Of a stretch of DNA of 64,000 bases, positions 1 through 8,086 are shown piece after piece. The notes beneath the pieces are model-generated. The model was not told the origin of the DNA, made no database searches, and was given only the letters and a program-made list of their open reading frames with translations. Position 1 is the stretch's first letter. Every line of letters begins with the position of its first letter. The DNA lies in NCBI GenBank assembly GCA_963785245.1, contig CAWAUO010000002.1:1-64000 (forward strand), given 5' to 3'. This DNA is from JAHEEL01 sp963785245. GTDB lineage: Bacteria > Actinomycetota > Acidimicrobiia > Spongiisociales > UBA5794. The position numbers and the translations under genes are program-made.

Positions 1-152
1 CAGGAGCCGTGCAGCGCCGATTCTGGAGCGATGACCGCAACCGCCGGAGCCGCATTGAAGTCGTCGCATTTCATGTCCAGCGACACCCCGACCTGGACGA
101 GTTCGGCTCCGTCGACCCGTCTGCAATGGTGGAGGGATCAGCGGAGGTCTAG
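1..152 (+). CDS. 3' end of an unidentified gene, perhaps single-strand DNA-binding protein
   Basis: An open frame enters from the left edge and ends at the TAG at 150-152, giving about 49 residues. It contains QRRFW followed by RSRIEVVA and an acidic tail. That spacing recalls the last strand of actinobacterial single-strand-binding proteins, but too little is visible for more than a guess. The stop codon is also the first half of the probable -10 hexamer of the next gene. Confidence 0.4.
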   Translation, partial: GAVQRRFWSDDRNRRSRIEVVAFHVQRHPDLDEFGSVDPSAMVEGSAEV

Positions 153-155
153 CCT
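150..155 (+). promoter_or_regulatory. probable -10 hexamer of the ggt gene (leaderless type)
   Basis: TAGCCT lies 8 bases before the ATG at 164 and overlaps the stop codon of the preceding gene. No Shine-Dalgarno sequence precedes the ATG. The same TAnnnT placement recurs at many starts in this window, which is why it is read as a promoter giving an mRNA with almost no leader. Confidence 0.4.
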
Positions 156-163
156 GCTCACTC

Positions 164-1699
164 ATGCGAAGAGTCCAGGTCGCCTCCGCCACCGCCCTTG
201 CCGCAGCAGCCGGCGCTGCCGTTGCCGATGCCGGTGGGAATGCGATAGATGCCGCCATCGGTGCATCGATTGCCTCGATGTGTACCGAGATCGGAATCAT
301 CGCCCCCGCCGGGAGCGGATTCGTCACGATCTGGCCCCACGGCGACGAACCGATCGTCATCGACGGCTATGCGGAGATGCCCGGACGCGATCTGCCTCCC
401 GACCGGTTCGGGGGAGGAGGGCGGACGGTCGAGATGACCTACGGCGGCCACACGGAGACCATTGTCGGATGGGGGTCGGTGGCAACACCGGGCGCGTTCG
501 CCGCCTTCGCCGAGGCTCATCGGCGATACGGAACGGTCGAGTGGAGCGCGATCCTCGAGCCCACCATCCAGATCGTCGAACAAGGGTTCCCGGTCACCGG
601 GGCCTCGGCGGAGTATCTCGACCACTCACACAAGGTGGTCTTCGGGTGGGACCCGACCAGTTGGTCCATCACCCACCACCCCGACGGGTCGCCCGTCGCC
701 GAGGGCGATCGCATTCACATACCGCACCTGGCGGACACGCTGCGTACGGTGGCTACCCGAGGTGCTTCGGTGCTCTACGAGGGTGAGATCGGGCGGCGAA
801 CCGTCGACGCGGTGCTCGCGGGCGGCGGCATCCTGACCAATGAAGATCTCAGCTCGTACGCGGTCGAGATCCGCACGCCGATCCGCTTCCAACTCGACGA
901 TTGGGAGGTAGCCACGAACCCTCTTCCGGCGGTTGGTGGCGTGGTCGCGAGTGCGATCCTGCTGCTTTCGTCGTCGCCGGAGTTCGACGGTTGGGTTCCG
1001 AGAGAAGTGGATCGAATGGCACGGATTCAGCGGGCGGTCCTTCGCTACCGTGCCGATCAACTCGATCCCTACCTCACCCGCAGTCGGGCGGCCGCCGACC
1101 TCCTGGCCTACGCCCGGGAAGGCGATCTCGCTGCTGTGGAGCGGTCGCCGAGCACGGTCCATACGTCGGTCACCGATACCGACGGAAACGCCTGCGCGAT
1201 CACAGTATCGGCCGGCTACGGGGCGGGGGCTCTTGTGCCGGATACCGGCTGGTATCTCAACAACTCGCTGGGCGAAGTGGAACTCACCGCCGAAGGCTTC
1301 CACGGCCTGAAGCCCGGCACCCGACTCGTCTCCAACATGGCGCCAACCGTGGCGCGTCGTGGCGACGGATCGATCTTGTCGATTGGAAGCCCCGGGGCAT
1401 CGCGCATCACCACCGCAGTCGCCCAGGTACTGCTCAACTTTCTTCATCTCGGAATGTCGCTGAGCGAGGCCGTTGCCCACCCTCGACTTCACGTCGAGGT
1501 CTTCGGTGGGACTCCGATGATCGCGCACGAGCCGGGCCTTGACGTGCGTTCGATCGACGGGATGACCGCGCGCCGATTCCCGGACCGCGCCATGTATTTC
1601 GGGGGAGTGCAGGCAGCGCTGTACGACCCGATCGCCGGCTTGTACGGTGCGGCCGACCAGCGGCGGAGCGGCGACACCGCTCGCGGGGGTTTCGACTGA
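164..1699 (+). CDS. ggt: gamma-glutamyltransferase (Ntn-hydrolase family)
   Basis: This 511-residue protein is a gamma-glutamyltranspeptidase-family enzyme, which transfers or hydrolyses gamma-glutamyl groups of glutathione-like compounds. The N-terminal VADAGGNAIDAAIGA block matches the family start. The self-processing site is STVHTSV followed by DTDGNA; Thr331 is the expected nucleophile after cleavage. Downstream SNMAPT and GSPGASRI blocks match the small subunit. Length is somewhat below the usual 530-580. No secretion signal is evident, so it may be a cytoplasmic paralogue. Its TGA is followed after one base by the next ATG, so the two genes are surely cotranscribed. The exact substrate cannot be read from sequence. 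Confidence 0.88.
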   Translation: MRRVQVASATALAAAAGAAVADAGGNAIDAAIGASIASMCTEIGIIAPAGSGFVTIWPHGDEPIVIDGYAEMPGRDLPPDRFGGGGRTVEMTYGGHTETIVGWGSVATPGAFAAFAEAHRRYGTVEWSAILEPTIQIVEQGFPVTGASAEYLDHSHKVVFGWDPTSWSITHHPDGSPVAEGDRIHIPHLADTLRTVATRGASVLYEGEIGRRTVDAVLAGGGILTNEDLSSYAVEIRTPIRFQLDDWEVATNPLPAVGGVVASAILLLSSSPEFDGWVPREVDRMARIQRAVLRYRADQLDPYLTRSRAAADLLAYAREGDLAAVERSPSTVHTSVTDTDGNACAITVSAGYGAGALVPDTGWYLNNSLGEVELTAEGFHGLKPGTRLVSNMAPTVARRGDGSILSIGSPGASRITTAVAQVLLNFLHLGMSLSEAVAHPRLHVEVFGGTPMIAHEPGLDVRSIDGMTARRFPDRAMYFGGVQAALYDPIAGLYGAADQRRSGDTARGGFD

Positions 1700-1700
1700 G

Positions 1701-2843
1701 ATGGACTACGAGGAGTACGCCCGGCTGTGTCTCGACCCGGTTCGGCTGGCGGCGCTCGGGCGCGCCGCTGAGGGCACGCTCACAGCCGAGGCATTGACCG
1801 ATGGTCTGGACATCTCGCGTCGGCGCGCCCTCGAGACGATCGTGGGTCTGAGGTTGTCTGGTCTCACCGACGAGAACGATCGACTCCTCCCCGGCACGCT
1901 GCACGAGATCGCCGGAACCGTTCCGCAGGCCGAACCGGCAGCCGAGAGCATCACCGTGGGCGACTGGACGGCCGGTGAGGTCAAGGTCCTCGAGACGTTC
2001 TTCTCGGGCGAGGATCTCGTCGAGATACCGTCGAATCGCACCAAGCGCCTGGTCGTCCTCGAGCGCCTCGCCCAGGACTTCGAGCCCGGCGTCCGGTACA
2101 GCGAGGCAGAGGTGAGCCGGCACCTCGAGCACTACAATCTCGACTACGCCGCGTTGCGGCGCTACCTCGTCGAGGAGAATCTGCTGTCGCGGGCCGAGGG
2201 GACGTACTGGCGTACCGGGGGACGCTTTCTGGACGCCTCGCTGTTCGAACCGGGGCCCGGGAGCCATGAGGCGACGGCGATCTCCGCGAGAGGTCCGCTG
2301 CTGTCGACCTCCCGCGATGACGTCACGCTCGAGCCGTACGGTTCGGCGCACCGCCGGGCGCTGCTGCGGGCTGCCGATGACGAGCGCATCGCCGTGCACA
2401 TGTCGGATGCATTCCCGTACCCGTACACACCGGAGGATGCCGACATCTGGATCGCCAAGTGTGCCGCAGAAGATCCTCCGTTGAATTTCGCGATCTTTGT
2501 GGGTGAGGAGTTGGTCGGCGGTATCGGATGCGAGCCCGGGGCAGACATCCGGTCAGGCACTGCAGAAGTGGGGTGGTGGCTCAGCCCGGACTGGTGGGGG
2601 TACGGCATCGCCACCGTGGCTTTCACGCGCTTCGTCGGCTACTGCTTCGAGGAACTCGATCTGCACCGCATCGAGGCCGGCGTCTTCGCCTCGAACCCGG
2701 CATCGGCGCGAGTCGCCGAGAAGGCGGGGCTCGTCCTCGAGGGCGTTGCCAGAGATGGTTATCGCAAACGGGGGCACCTCGTCGATCTCCTGAGCTATGG
2801 GCTCGTTCGATCTGAATATCAGCCACGCAGCGAGGGATCATGA
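1701..2843 (+). CDS. DUF2087 - GNAT acetyltransferase fusion
   Basis: This 380-residue protein has two parts. Residues about 90-175 form a DUF2087 winged-helix-like domain, with YLVEENLLSR followed by YWRTGG. Residues about 203-375 form a RimJ/RimL-type GNAT N-acetyltransferase, with EVGWWLSPDWWGYGIAT and the NPASARVAEKAGL acetyl-CoA region. A helical N-terminal region (1-85) resembles a second winged helix. The ATG at 1701 is chosen because it lies one base after the ggt stop; an in-frame earlier ATG at 1647 would overlap ggt. It overlaps the SURF1 start by four bases (ATGA). The substrate is unknown; the DNA-binding-like half suggests a regulatory or sensing role, which is inference. Confidence 0.8.
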   Translation: MDYEEYARLCLDPVRLAALGRAAEGTLTAEALTDGLDISRRRALETIVGLRLSGLTDENDRLLPGTLHEIAGTVPQAEPAAESITVGDWTAGEVKVLETFFSGEDLVEIPSNRTKRLVVLERLAQDFEPGVRYSEAEVSRHLEHYNLDYAALRRYLVEENLLSRAEGTYWRTGGRFLDASLFEPGPGSHEATAISARGPLLSTSRDDVTLEPYGSAHRRALLRAADDERIAVHMSDAFPYPYTPEDADIWIAKCAAEDPPLNFAIFVGEELVGGIGCEPGADIRSGTAEVGWWLSPDWWGYGIATVAFTRFVGYCFEELDLHRIEAGVFASNPASARVAEKAGLVLEGVARDGYRKRGHLVDLLSYGLVRSEYQPRSEGS

Positions 2844-3622
2844 CACAGCGGTACTCATTCCTCAGATCTGGCGTTTGGATCGCTGGGTTCCTGATCGTTG
2901 CTCTCACCGTTGTGCTCTTCGTCAGCCTCGGGTTGTGGCAGATGCGGCGTCTCGACGAGCGGAAGGAATTGAATTCCACGATCGAGGCGCGGATGGCACA
3001 GGGGCCCATCGACCTGGCACTCCTCGTCGCTGATGCGGGTGTTGATCCCGCAGAAACGGAGTATCGGCGCGTCATCGTGGAGGGCACCTACGACGTCGAG
3101 CAAGAGATTCTGCTGCAGGCGCGGACGCTGAACAGCCAATCCGGACACAACGTGGTGACCCCGCTCGCCTGGGAGGGGGGCACGCTCGCCGTCAACCGCG
3201 GGTGGGTTCCGATCGACAGTCTCGGCCCGCCGGTGCCAGACGCGTCGCCTCCGGCAGCGGAGGTCGAGGTGATCGGCATTCTGAGGGCCAGCGAGGACCG
3301 AGGCCCCACCGGGGCAACGGGTCCTGACGGAACCTACGCGAAGATCGGTCGGATCGACCTCGTGCTCCTTGATCAACAATGGGGTCCATCGCTCTTCCCG
3401 ATGTACCTGCAGCTCCAAACCCAGGATCCGACGGCAGGCGAGTACCCGATCCCCCTACCGCCTCCCGAAACGACCGAAGGAGCGCATTTGAGCTACGCCA
3501 TCCAGTGGTTCATCTTCGCCACGATCGCGGTCGTCGGATTCGCGGCGCTGATCTCCACCACGGCCAAACGGCGCGACCCTAGGACTTCTGCGCGGCCTTC
3601 CACGCCTTCTTCCGCTCCTTGA
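2840..3622 (+). CDS. SURF1 family cytochrome oxidase biogenesis protein
   Basis: This 260-residue protein has the SURF1 layout: an N-terminal membrane helix (about 10-34) followed by LGLWQMRRLDERKE, a large extracytoplasmic domain with YRRVIVEGTYD, LAVNRGWVP and a HLSYAIQWFIFA motif at the start of the second helix (about 216-240). SURF1 proteins help insert haem a into cytochrome c oxidase subunit I. It starts inside the stop of the GNAT gene (ATGA overlap). Its 3' end overlaps the convergent glycosylase gene by 44 bases, leaving no room for a terminator between them. The SCO and PCu(A)C genes near 56 kb serve the same oxidase pathway. Confidence 0.9.
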   Translation: MTQRYSFLRSGVWIAGFLIVALTVVLFVSLGLWQMRRLDERKELNSTIEARMAQGPIDLALLVADAGVDPAETEYRRVIVEGTYDVEQEILLQARTLNSQSGHNVVTPLAWEGGTLAVNRGWVPIDSLGPPVPDASPPAAEVEVIGILRASEDRGPTGATGPDGTYAKIGRIDLVLLDQQWGPSLFPMYLQLQTQDPTAGEYPIPLPPPETTEGAHLSYAIQWFIFATIAVVGFAALISTTAKRRDPRTSARPSTPSSAP

Positions 3623-4130
3623 GGTCGGCGCGATCGCCCGGCGATTCAATCTCCGAAATGTTCGGCCAATCCGGCATATAGGCCTCCCATCCTTCGGGCC
3701 GGACCCCGAAGCGTTGAGCGAGGACGGCCAGGTAGATCCTGGCCTTGTACTCACCGAAGCCGGGCAACTGCTTGAGACGGCGCACCAGCGTGCCTGCATC
3801 GTCGACGTCGGTCCATATGGCCGCGGTATCGCCGTCATACTCGGTCGCTATGTGGGCAGCCACGGCCTGCACCCGCTTCGACATGTTTCCCGGGAACCGA
3901 TGGACGGCCGGCTTCTCCTTGAACGCCGCCTCGAGGGCTTCGGGATCCATCTCGGCGATCAGTTGGGGGTCGAGGCCGTCGATGCGGTCACGTACCCGTG
4001 ACGGGCCGGCAAAGGCCGTCTCGACGGGCACCTGTTGGTACAGCACGATGCCGATGAGCAAGGCGAACGGATCGTCGGCGAGAAGCGTGTTCGCTGCGGC
4101 ATCGTCGGTGTAGGGCAGGATGTCGCTCAT
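3579..4130 (-). CDS. HhH-GPD family DNA glycosylase
   Basis: A 183-residue protein of the HhH-GPD base-excision superfamily, in the small actinobacterial group often labelled HesB-like by mistake. Visible features are the LLIGIVLYQQVPVETAF helix at the start and the helix-hairpin-helix LKQLPGFGEYKARIYLAVL around residues 117-140. No four-cysteine iron-sulfur loop is present. The start is placed at MSDILPY (4130), which follows a GAGGACG ribosome-binding site; the frame stays open further upstream but without family similarity. The substrate base is not known. It converges on SURF1 with overlapping 3' ends. Confidence 0.8.
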   Translation of the reverse strand: MSDILPYTDDAAANTLLADDPFALLIGIVLYQQVPVETAFAGPSRVRDRIDGLDPQLIAEMDPEALEAAFKEKPAVHRFPGNMSKRVQAVAAHIATEYDGDTAAIWTDVDDAGTLVRRLKQLPGFGEYKARIYLAVLAQRFGVRPEGWEAYMPDWPNISEIESPGDRADLKERKKAWKAAQKS

Positions 4131-4206
4131 GGCGTCCTCCGGGGTCGTTTCCGGCACCGTAGCCTCGAACGCGGTCGAAGGTAGGGTGCCACCGTAAGGA
4201 GGCACC

Positions 4207-4920
4207 ATGACTGAACGGATCTACTCGACCAGGGCCTACGAACGGGCGATGTCTGCAACCGTGGTTGACACCGATCGGGAGGACGGCCGCGTTCTCCTCG
4301 ATTCAACGGTGTTCTATCCCGGCGGAGGCGGACAGCCCTGCGACACCGGAGTCCTCGCCATCGGTGACGACCGCTTGGCCGTGACCCGCGTCACCCAGGA
4401 CAGCCGGGGCGTGTGGCACTGGGTCAATGCGCTGCCACCGGTCGGAACCGTGGTGAAGGGCGAGATCGACTGGGAGCGGAGGTACACGCTCATGCGGACA
4501 CACACGGCCATGCACGCGATGTGTGGCGTTGTGTGGGAACGCTTCCAGAGTCCCGTAACCGGCGGCAACATGACACCTGGAGAGGGTCGTCTCGACTTCG
4601 AGATACCCCAATGGGATCCCGAGGATCGCGAGCCCATCGAGGCAGAGCTGAACCGGCAACTCGCATTGGCACGGAGCGTCGAGGTCTCGTTCCTCGACCG
4701 GGCTGAAGCCGACCAGGACCCGAGTCTGATCCGCACCAAGGTCAGCCTCCTGCCTCCGTCGCTCACGACCGTGCGCGTGATCGACATCGTCGGTCTGGAT
4801 CGTCAGGCGGATGGTGGAACGCATGTCGACTCGACCGGCGAGGTTGGGGCAATCCAGATCACCAAGACCGAATCGAAGGGCAAAGGGTTTCGCCGGATCC
4901 GGTTTTCACTCACCGGCTGA
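4207..4920 (+). CDS. alanyl-tRNA editing protein, AlaX type
   Basis: A free-standing 237-residue editing protein related to the AlaRS editing domain, which hydrolyses mischarged Ser- or Gly-tRNA(Ala). The N-terminal half has the FYPGGGGQPCDTG glycine-rich block. The first metal pair is H99-TAM-H103. The second is D202-GGT-H206, where the family usually has Cys-GGT-His, so one zinc ligand is Asp. The C-terminal GEVGAIQITKTES matches the family. It is preceded by AAGGAGG and a TAGGGT hexamer at 4182-4187. It is divergent from the glycosylase and converges on the SRPBCC gene. Confidence 0.85.
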   Translation: MTERIYSTRAYERAMSATVVDTDREDGRVLLDSTVFYPGGGGQPCDTGVLAIGDDRLAVTRVTQDSRGVWHWVNALPPVGTVVKGEIDWERRYTLMRTHTAMHAMCGVVWERFQSPVTGGNMTPGEGRLDFEIPQWDPEDREPIEAELNRQLALARSVEVSFLDRAEADQDPSLIRTKVSLLPPSLTTVRVIDIVGLDRQADGGTHVDSTGEVGAIQITKTESKGKGFRRIRFSLTG

Positions 4921-4921
4921 C

Positions 4922-5422
4922 TCAGGCTGATGTGGCGTTCGCGCTCGCCTTGAGTTCGACAAGCAGGCCCTCGAAGAAGCGAGCGATCGCGGTCTCCGCA
5001 ATGCGATGCATCGCCATGCGATCCACGACGGCCCCGATCCGGCCGAGCGGCGGTTCATAGGAGGCGAGGAGCGAGATCATTGTTCGTTTGTCGTCGATCG
5101 GCTCAATCTCGAGATCTGCTGTGATCGCCGGGTAGACGTCGGCGTGGTCGATCGGCTCCCACGCCAGTTGAACACGGCCCATCGGCAGAGGGCCCGGGAC
5201 GTCGGAGTAGTCGGCAACCCGGAAACAGACGTCCTTCACGAAGTGAACCCCAGCCACATCCATGTCGAGGTGTGCGTCCCCTTCTTGCAGCCAGTCGACG
5301 CCGATGCGGCGTGGGGCGTCCAGCGCCGGGAGCGCACGGTCGGTCAAGAGCGCGCGCACGGTGGGGTAGGAGACCCCGACCGCGTTGTAGAGCTGGACGT
5401 ACTGTTCGTGCATCATGGTCAT
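4922..5422 (-). CDS. SRPBCC (START/polyketide-cyclase-like) protein
   Basis: A 166-residue protein with the SRPBCC pattern of a coenzyme Q-binding or polyketide-cyclase-like fold: an N-terminal helix, alternating strands (CFRVADYSDVPGPLPMGRVQLAWEPID) and a long C-terminal helix (AETAIARFFEGLLVELK). The bound ligand is unknown. The start is the ATG of MTMMHEQY; the Met at residue 4 is an alternative. The upstream region, shared with the divergent DUF3179 gene, holds a perfect 14-bp palindrome. Confidence 0.65.
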   Translation of the reverse strand: MTMMHEQYVQLYNAVGVSYPTVRALLTDRALPALDAPRRIGVDWLQEGDAHLDMDVAGVHFVKDVCFRVADYSDVPGPLPMGRVQLAWEPIDHADVYPAITADLEIEPIDDKRTMISLLASYEPPLGRIGAVVDRMAMHRIAETAIARFFEGLLVELKASANATSA

Positions 5423-5472
5423 GGAACCACCGATACCGCTACACCCGTAGGGGCTTGGGACCCTTCGATGGT

Positions 5473-5486
5473 GGGACCTTGGTCCC
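5473..5486. promoter_or_regulatory. 14-bp palindrome resembling a DosR/DevR box
   Basis: GGGACCTTGGTCCC is a perfect palindrome in the 263-base gap between the divergent SRPBCC and DUF3179 genes, 51 bases upstream of the SRPBCC start. A second GGGACC half-site lies at about 5458-5463. The form GGGAC-N4-GTCCC matches the core of the DosR/DevR dormancy-regulator box known from mycobacteria with two symmetrical differences. No DosR gene is in the window. Confidence 0.35.
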
Positions 5487-5685
5487 CGACTGATGGAGCT
5501 CGCCGTCGGGGGCGGCGACGGATTTGACCCCCTGACGGCACACACCACGTTCGCGAAGAGCCAGTCTGCAGAACAGCGGCGGGCGATGGTGCGTGTGAGC
5601 TCGACCACGACTGTCGGATATGTGACAGAGTGGAAAGGACTCGCTGCCGGACGCGTTGCACCAATCGACGGCCAGAGGAGGGCGT

Positions 5686-6897
5686 GTGAATCGACTCGGC
5701 ATCGCGACACTCCTCGCGGCTGGCGCACTCTTCGCCGCCGCGTGCGGAGCGACTTCAGAAGACGAGGCGGTCGGGATTGAACCGGCTGCAACAATCATCG
5801 AGAACACCACGACGACCACAGCAGGGCTGGAAGGCATACCAGACGGACCTTCGGCGCTCACCGATCGGAATGCGGATGCGTTCCCCAACCCCCAAGTGCC
5901 CGTCGACGAGATCATATCCGGCGGTCCACCTCCCGATGGCATACCGCCGATCGACACCCCGGTCTTCGCCGACGTCGCCGACAGCATCGGCCAGCTCGAT
6001 CCTGCCGAGGCGGTTGTCGCTCTGGAAATCAACGGCGACGCCCGCGCCTACCCGGTGCGAGTACTGATCTGGCACGAGATCGTCAATGACACGGTCGGTG
6101 GCTCCCCGGTCTCGGTGACCTACTGCCCCCTGTGCAATTCGGCGGTCTCCTATCACCGGGTGGTCCGTGGCGTGGAGACCACGTTTGGTACCTCCGGTAG
6201 CCTCTATGCGTCGGCATTGGTGATGTACGATCGTCTCACCGAATCGCTGTGGACCCACTTCGACGGCCAGGCGATCGTCGGTGTGCTCGCCGGGGATCAG
6301 CTCGAACCGATCGCGTCTCCCCTTCTGTCGTGGGAGGAGTTCGTTGAGGCGTACCCAGCGGGGAAGGTCCTCGACTGGACGGAGACCGGATTCGAGCGCG
6401 ACTACGGACGGAATCCGTACGAGGGATATGACGACCCCGACACGGATCCGTTCCTCTTCCGCGGTATCGTCGACAATCGCGAACGGGCGAAACAGCGGGT
6501 CGTCGGCATCAGCATCGACGAGGCCTCAGTCGCGTACTCCATGGAGCTGGTGGCCCGCGGCGAGCGCAGCGTGACGCCGGGAACCGTCGGCGACCGGGAC
6601 CTTGTGATTCTCTGGCAGGCTGGCCAATCATCCGCTCTGGACGACTCGCGGATCAGTGGGGGAGACAACGTCGGTTCGGTCGGCGTGTTCATTCCCGTCA
6701 TCGACGGCGCTCAGCTGACGCTCACGGCTGGGGGTGACACCTTCATGGATGAGGAGACCGGGAGTACGTGGAATATCGCAGGAATCGCCATCGGCGGCCC
6801 CCTCGAAGGGTCCCGTCTTGACCGGGTTGAGCACCTCGATACGTTCTGGTTTGCGTGGTCGACCTACCGGCCCGGCACCACGCTCGTCGACGGTTGA
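5686..6897 (+). CDS. DUF3179 family lipoprotein
   Basis: A 403-residue exported lipoprotein. The signal ends at LFAAAC, so Cys20 would be lipidated. A Thr-rich stretch follows, then the DUF3179 domain: DEIISGGPPPDGIPPID, YPVRVLIWHEIVND, and the conserved TYCPLCNSAVSYHR with Cys147 and Cys150. The CxxC and nearby residues suggest metal or redox chemistry, but the family has no established function. The GTG at 5686 is chosen because GAGGAG sits 6-12 bases before it and the lipoprotein signal begins there; an in-frame ATG at 5656 is possible but would spoil the signal peptide. Confidence 0.85.
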   Translation: MNRLGIATLLAAGALFAAACGATSEDEAVGIEPAATIIENTTTTTAGLEGIPDGPSALTDRNADAFPNPQVPVDEIISGGPPPDGIPPIDTPVFADVADSIGQLDPAEAVVALEINGDARAYPVRVLIWHEIVNDTVGGSPVSVTYCPLCNSAVSYHRVVRGVETTFGTSGSLYASALVMYDRLTESLWTHFDGQAIVGVLAGDQLEPIASPLLSWEEFVEAYPAGKVLDWTETGFERDYGRNPYEGYDDPDTDPFLFRGIVDNRERAKQRVVGISIDEASVAYSMELVARGERSVTPGTVGDRDLVILWQAGQSSALDDSRISGGDNVGSVGVFIPVIDGAQLTLTAGGDTFMDEETGSTWNIAGIAIGGPLEGSRLDRVEHLDTFWFAWSTYRPGTTLVDG

Positions 6898-6955
6898 AAT
6901 CACACCGCCGTATTTCGCCCGGTCAGAGCGGTTTGACAATGGGGGTAGTTTCTGA

Positions 6956-7189
6956 GTGTGTGTTGGTGAGCTGTGCCGGGAGGTTTCTGTGTGGGTGTGG
7001 AGCGACGAATTGGTGGATCGGTTCCCTGCGGTGGGGACCCAGGAGCGGGGGAACCTGCCGTTGGTTGCGTATGCGATCGAAGGCGAGACGGACCTCGAAC
7101 TGCTCGCCGAGGCCGTGCTGGCAGCGCCGGTGCGGGAATCGGCGAATCAAGGTTCTCTCAACCATTCCGAGGCTGCGGAGGCGCGGTAG
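6956..7189 (+). CDS. hypothetical small protein
   Basis: A GTG-started frame of 77 codons fills the gap between the DUF3179 and ABC genes. It is acidic in the second half (EGETDLELLAEAVLAAP) with a tryptophan-rich start, and shows actinobacterial third-position G/C bias. I recognise no family. A TTGACA at 6933-6938 could be a -35. Its stop overlaps the -10 hexamer of the ABC gene. It could be a remnant rather than a gene. Confidence 0.3.
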   Translation: MCVGELCREVSVWVWSDELVDRFPAVGTQERGNLPLVAYAIEGETDLELLAEAVLAAPVRESANQGSLNHSEAAEAR

Positions 7190-7192
7190 CAT
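7187..7192 (+). promoter_or_regulatory. probable -10 hexamer of the ABC exporter operon
   Basis: TAGCAT lies 9 bases before the ATG at 7202, with no Shine-Dalgarno between, matching the leaderless layout seen at many other starts in the window. Confidence 0.4.
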
Positions 7193-7201
7193 TCTGCTCG
7201 T

Positions 7202-8086
7202 ATGAGCAGTCCGGCGGTCGCGACCGGCGACCTCACGAAGCAGTACCGAGAAACGCTTGCGCTCGACGCGGTGTCCCTCTCCGTTCGCCGTGGATCGGTG
7301 TATGGCCTCGTGGGTCCAAACGGCGCAGGCAAGACCACGCTGCTGGGCATCCTCTCCGGCTTGCGGCGTCAAACCGCCGGAACCTTCTCGGTTGACGCGG
7401 CACGAATCGGTGTGCTGTCGGATACACCGAGCTTCGACTCCTGGTTGACCGCACACGAAGTGGTCGATCTCTCCCGGTCACTCAATGCTCCCGACACCGA
7501 GGACGCCGCCGTCGATCACGTGCTGCACCTCACCGGCCTGTCGGATGTCGCTCGACGCAAGGTTGGGGGATTCTCGCGTGGGATGTTGCAGCGGCTTGGT
7601 CTCGCGGCAGCGGTAGTGGGAGAGCCTGACGTCCTGCTGCTCGACGAACCTGCGGCCGCGCTCGACCCTGCAGGGCGGCGCGAGGTGCTCGACATGATCA
7701 CGGCCCTCCGGGGTACGTCGACCGTGGTGTTCTCGAGCCACATTCTCGATGACGTCCAACAGGTCTGCGACACGGTTGGCATCCTGAAAGCGGGCCAGAT
7801 CGTCTACGAGGGAACCCTCGCGGAACTCGTGAGGAACACCGGCCACGACGCCGCATACCACGTTCGGATTCGGGGCAGCGGGGACGGATTGGTCGGCGTA
7901 TTGAGGTCCTGCGAGTGGACGACCGGCGTTGAGTTGGATGGCGACGTGATCACCGTCTCGGCTTCGAGTGCCCCGGTGCTCGAACGCGAACTCATGCGGT
8001 GCCTCGCTCGCGCCGACGTGCCGATTGTGTCGGTCGCGCCGATCGAGCGGAGTCTTGAGGATGTGTTCCTCGAGGTGACGCAATGA
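7202..8086 (+). CDS. ABC transporter ATP-binding protein (exporter type)
   Basis: A 294-residue ATPase of the CcmA/NatA-like class. Walker A GPNGAGKTT is near residue 40, the signature is GFSRGMLQR near 123, and Walker B is VLLLDEP near 143, with the switch histidine in SSHILDDVQQ. The C-terminal 80 residues form the extra domain usual in this class. The signature departs from LSGGQ but keeps the helix start. It overlaps its membrane partner by four bases (ATGA), so the two make one two-gene exporter. The cargo is unknown. Confidence 0.9.
   Translation: MSSPAVATGDLTKQYRETLALDAVSLSVRRGSVYGLVGPNGAGKTTLLGILSGLRRQTAGTFSVDAARIGVLSDTPSFDSWLTAHEVVDLSRSLNAPDTEDAAVDHVLHLTGLSDVARRKVGGFSRGMLQRLGLAAAVVGEPDVLLLDEPAAALDPAGRREVLDMITALRGTSTVVFSSHILDDVQQVCDTVGILKAGQIVYEGTLAELVRNTGHDAAYHVRIRGSGDGLVGVLRSCEWTTGVELDGDVITVSASSAPVLERELMRCLARADVPIVSVAPIERSLEDVFLEVTQ

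Noticed and set aside
626..1528. Long minus-strand frame opposite ggt
   Set aside because: It is rich in Arg, His and Asp as expected of the antisense of a GC-rich gene, with no start signal or family; the plus-strand GGT motifs are decisive.
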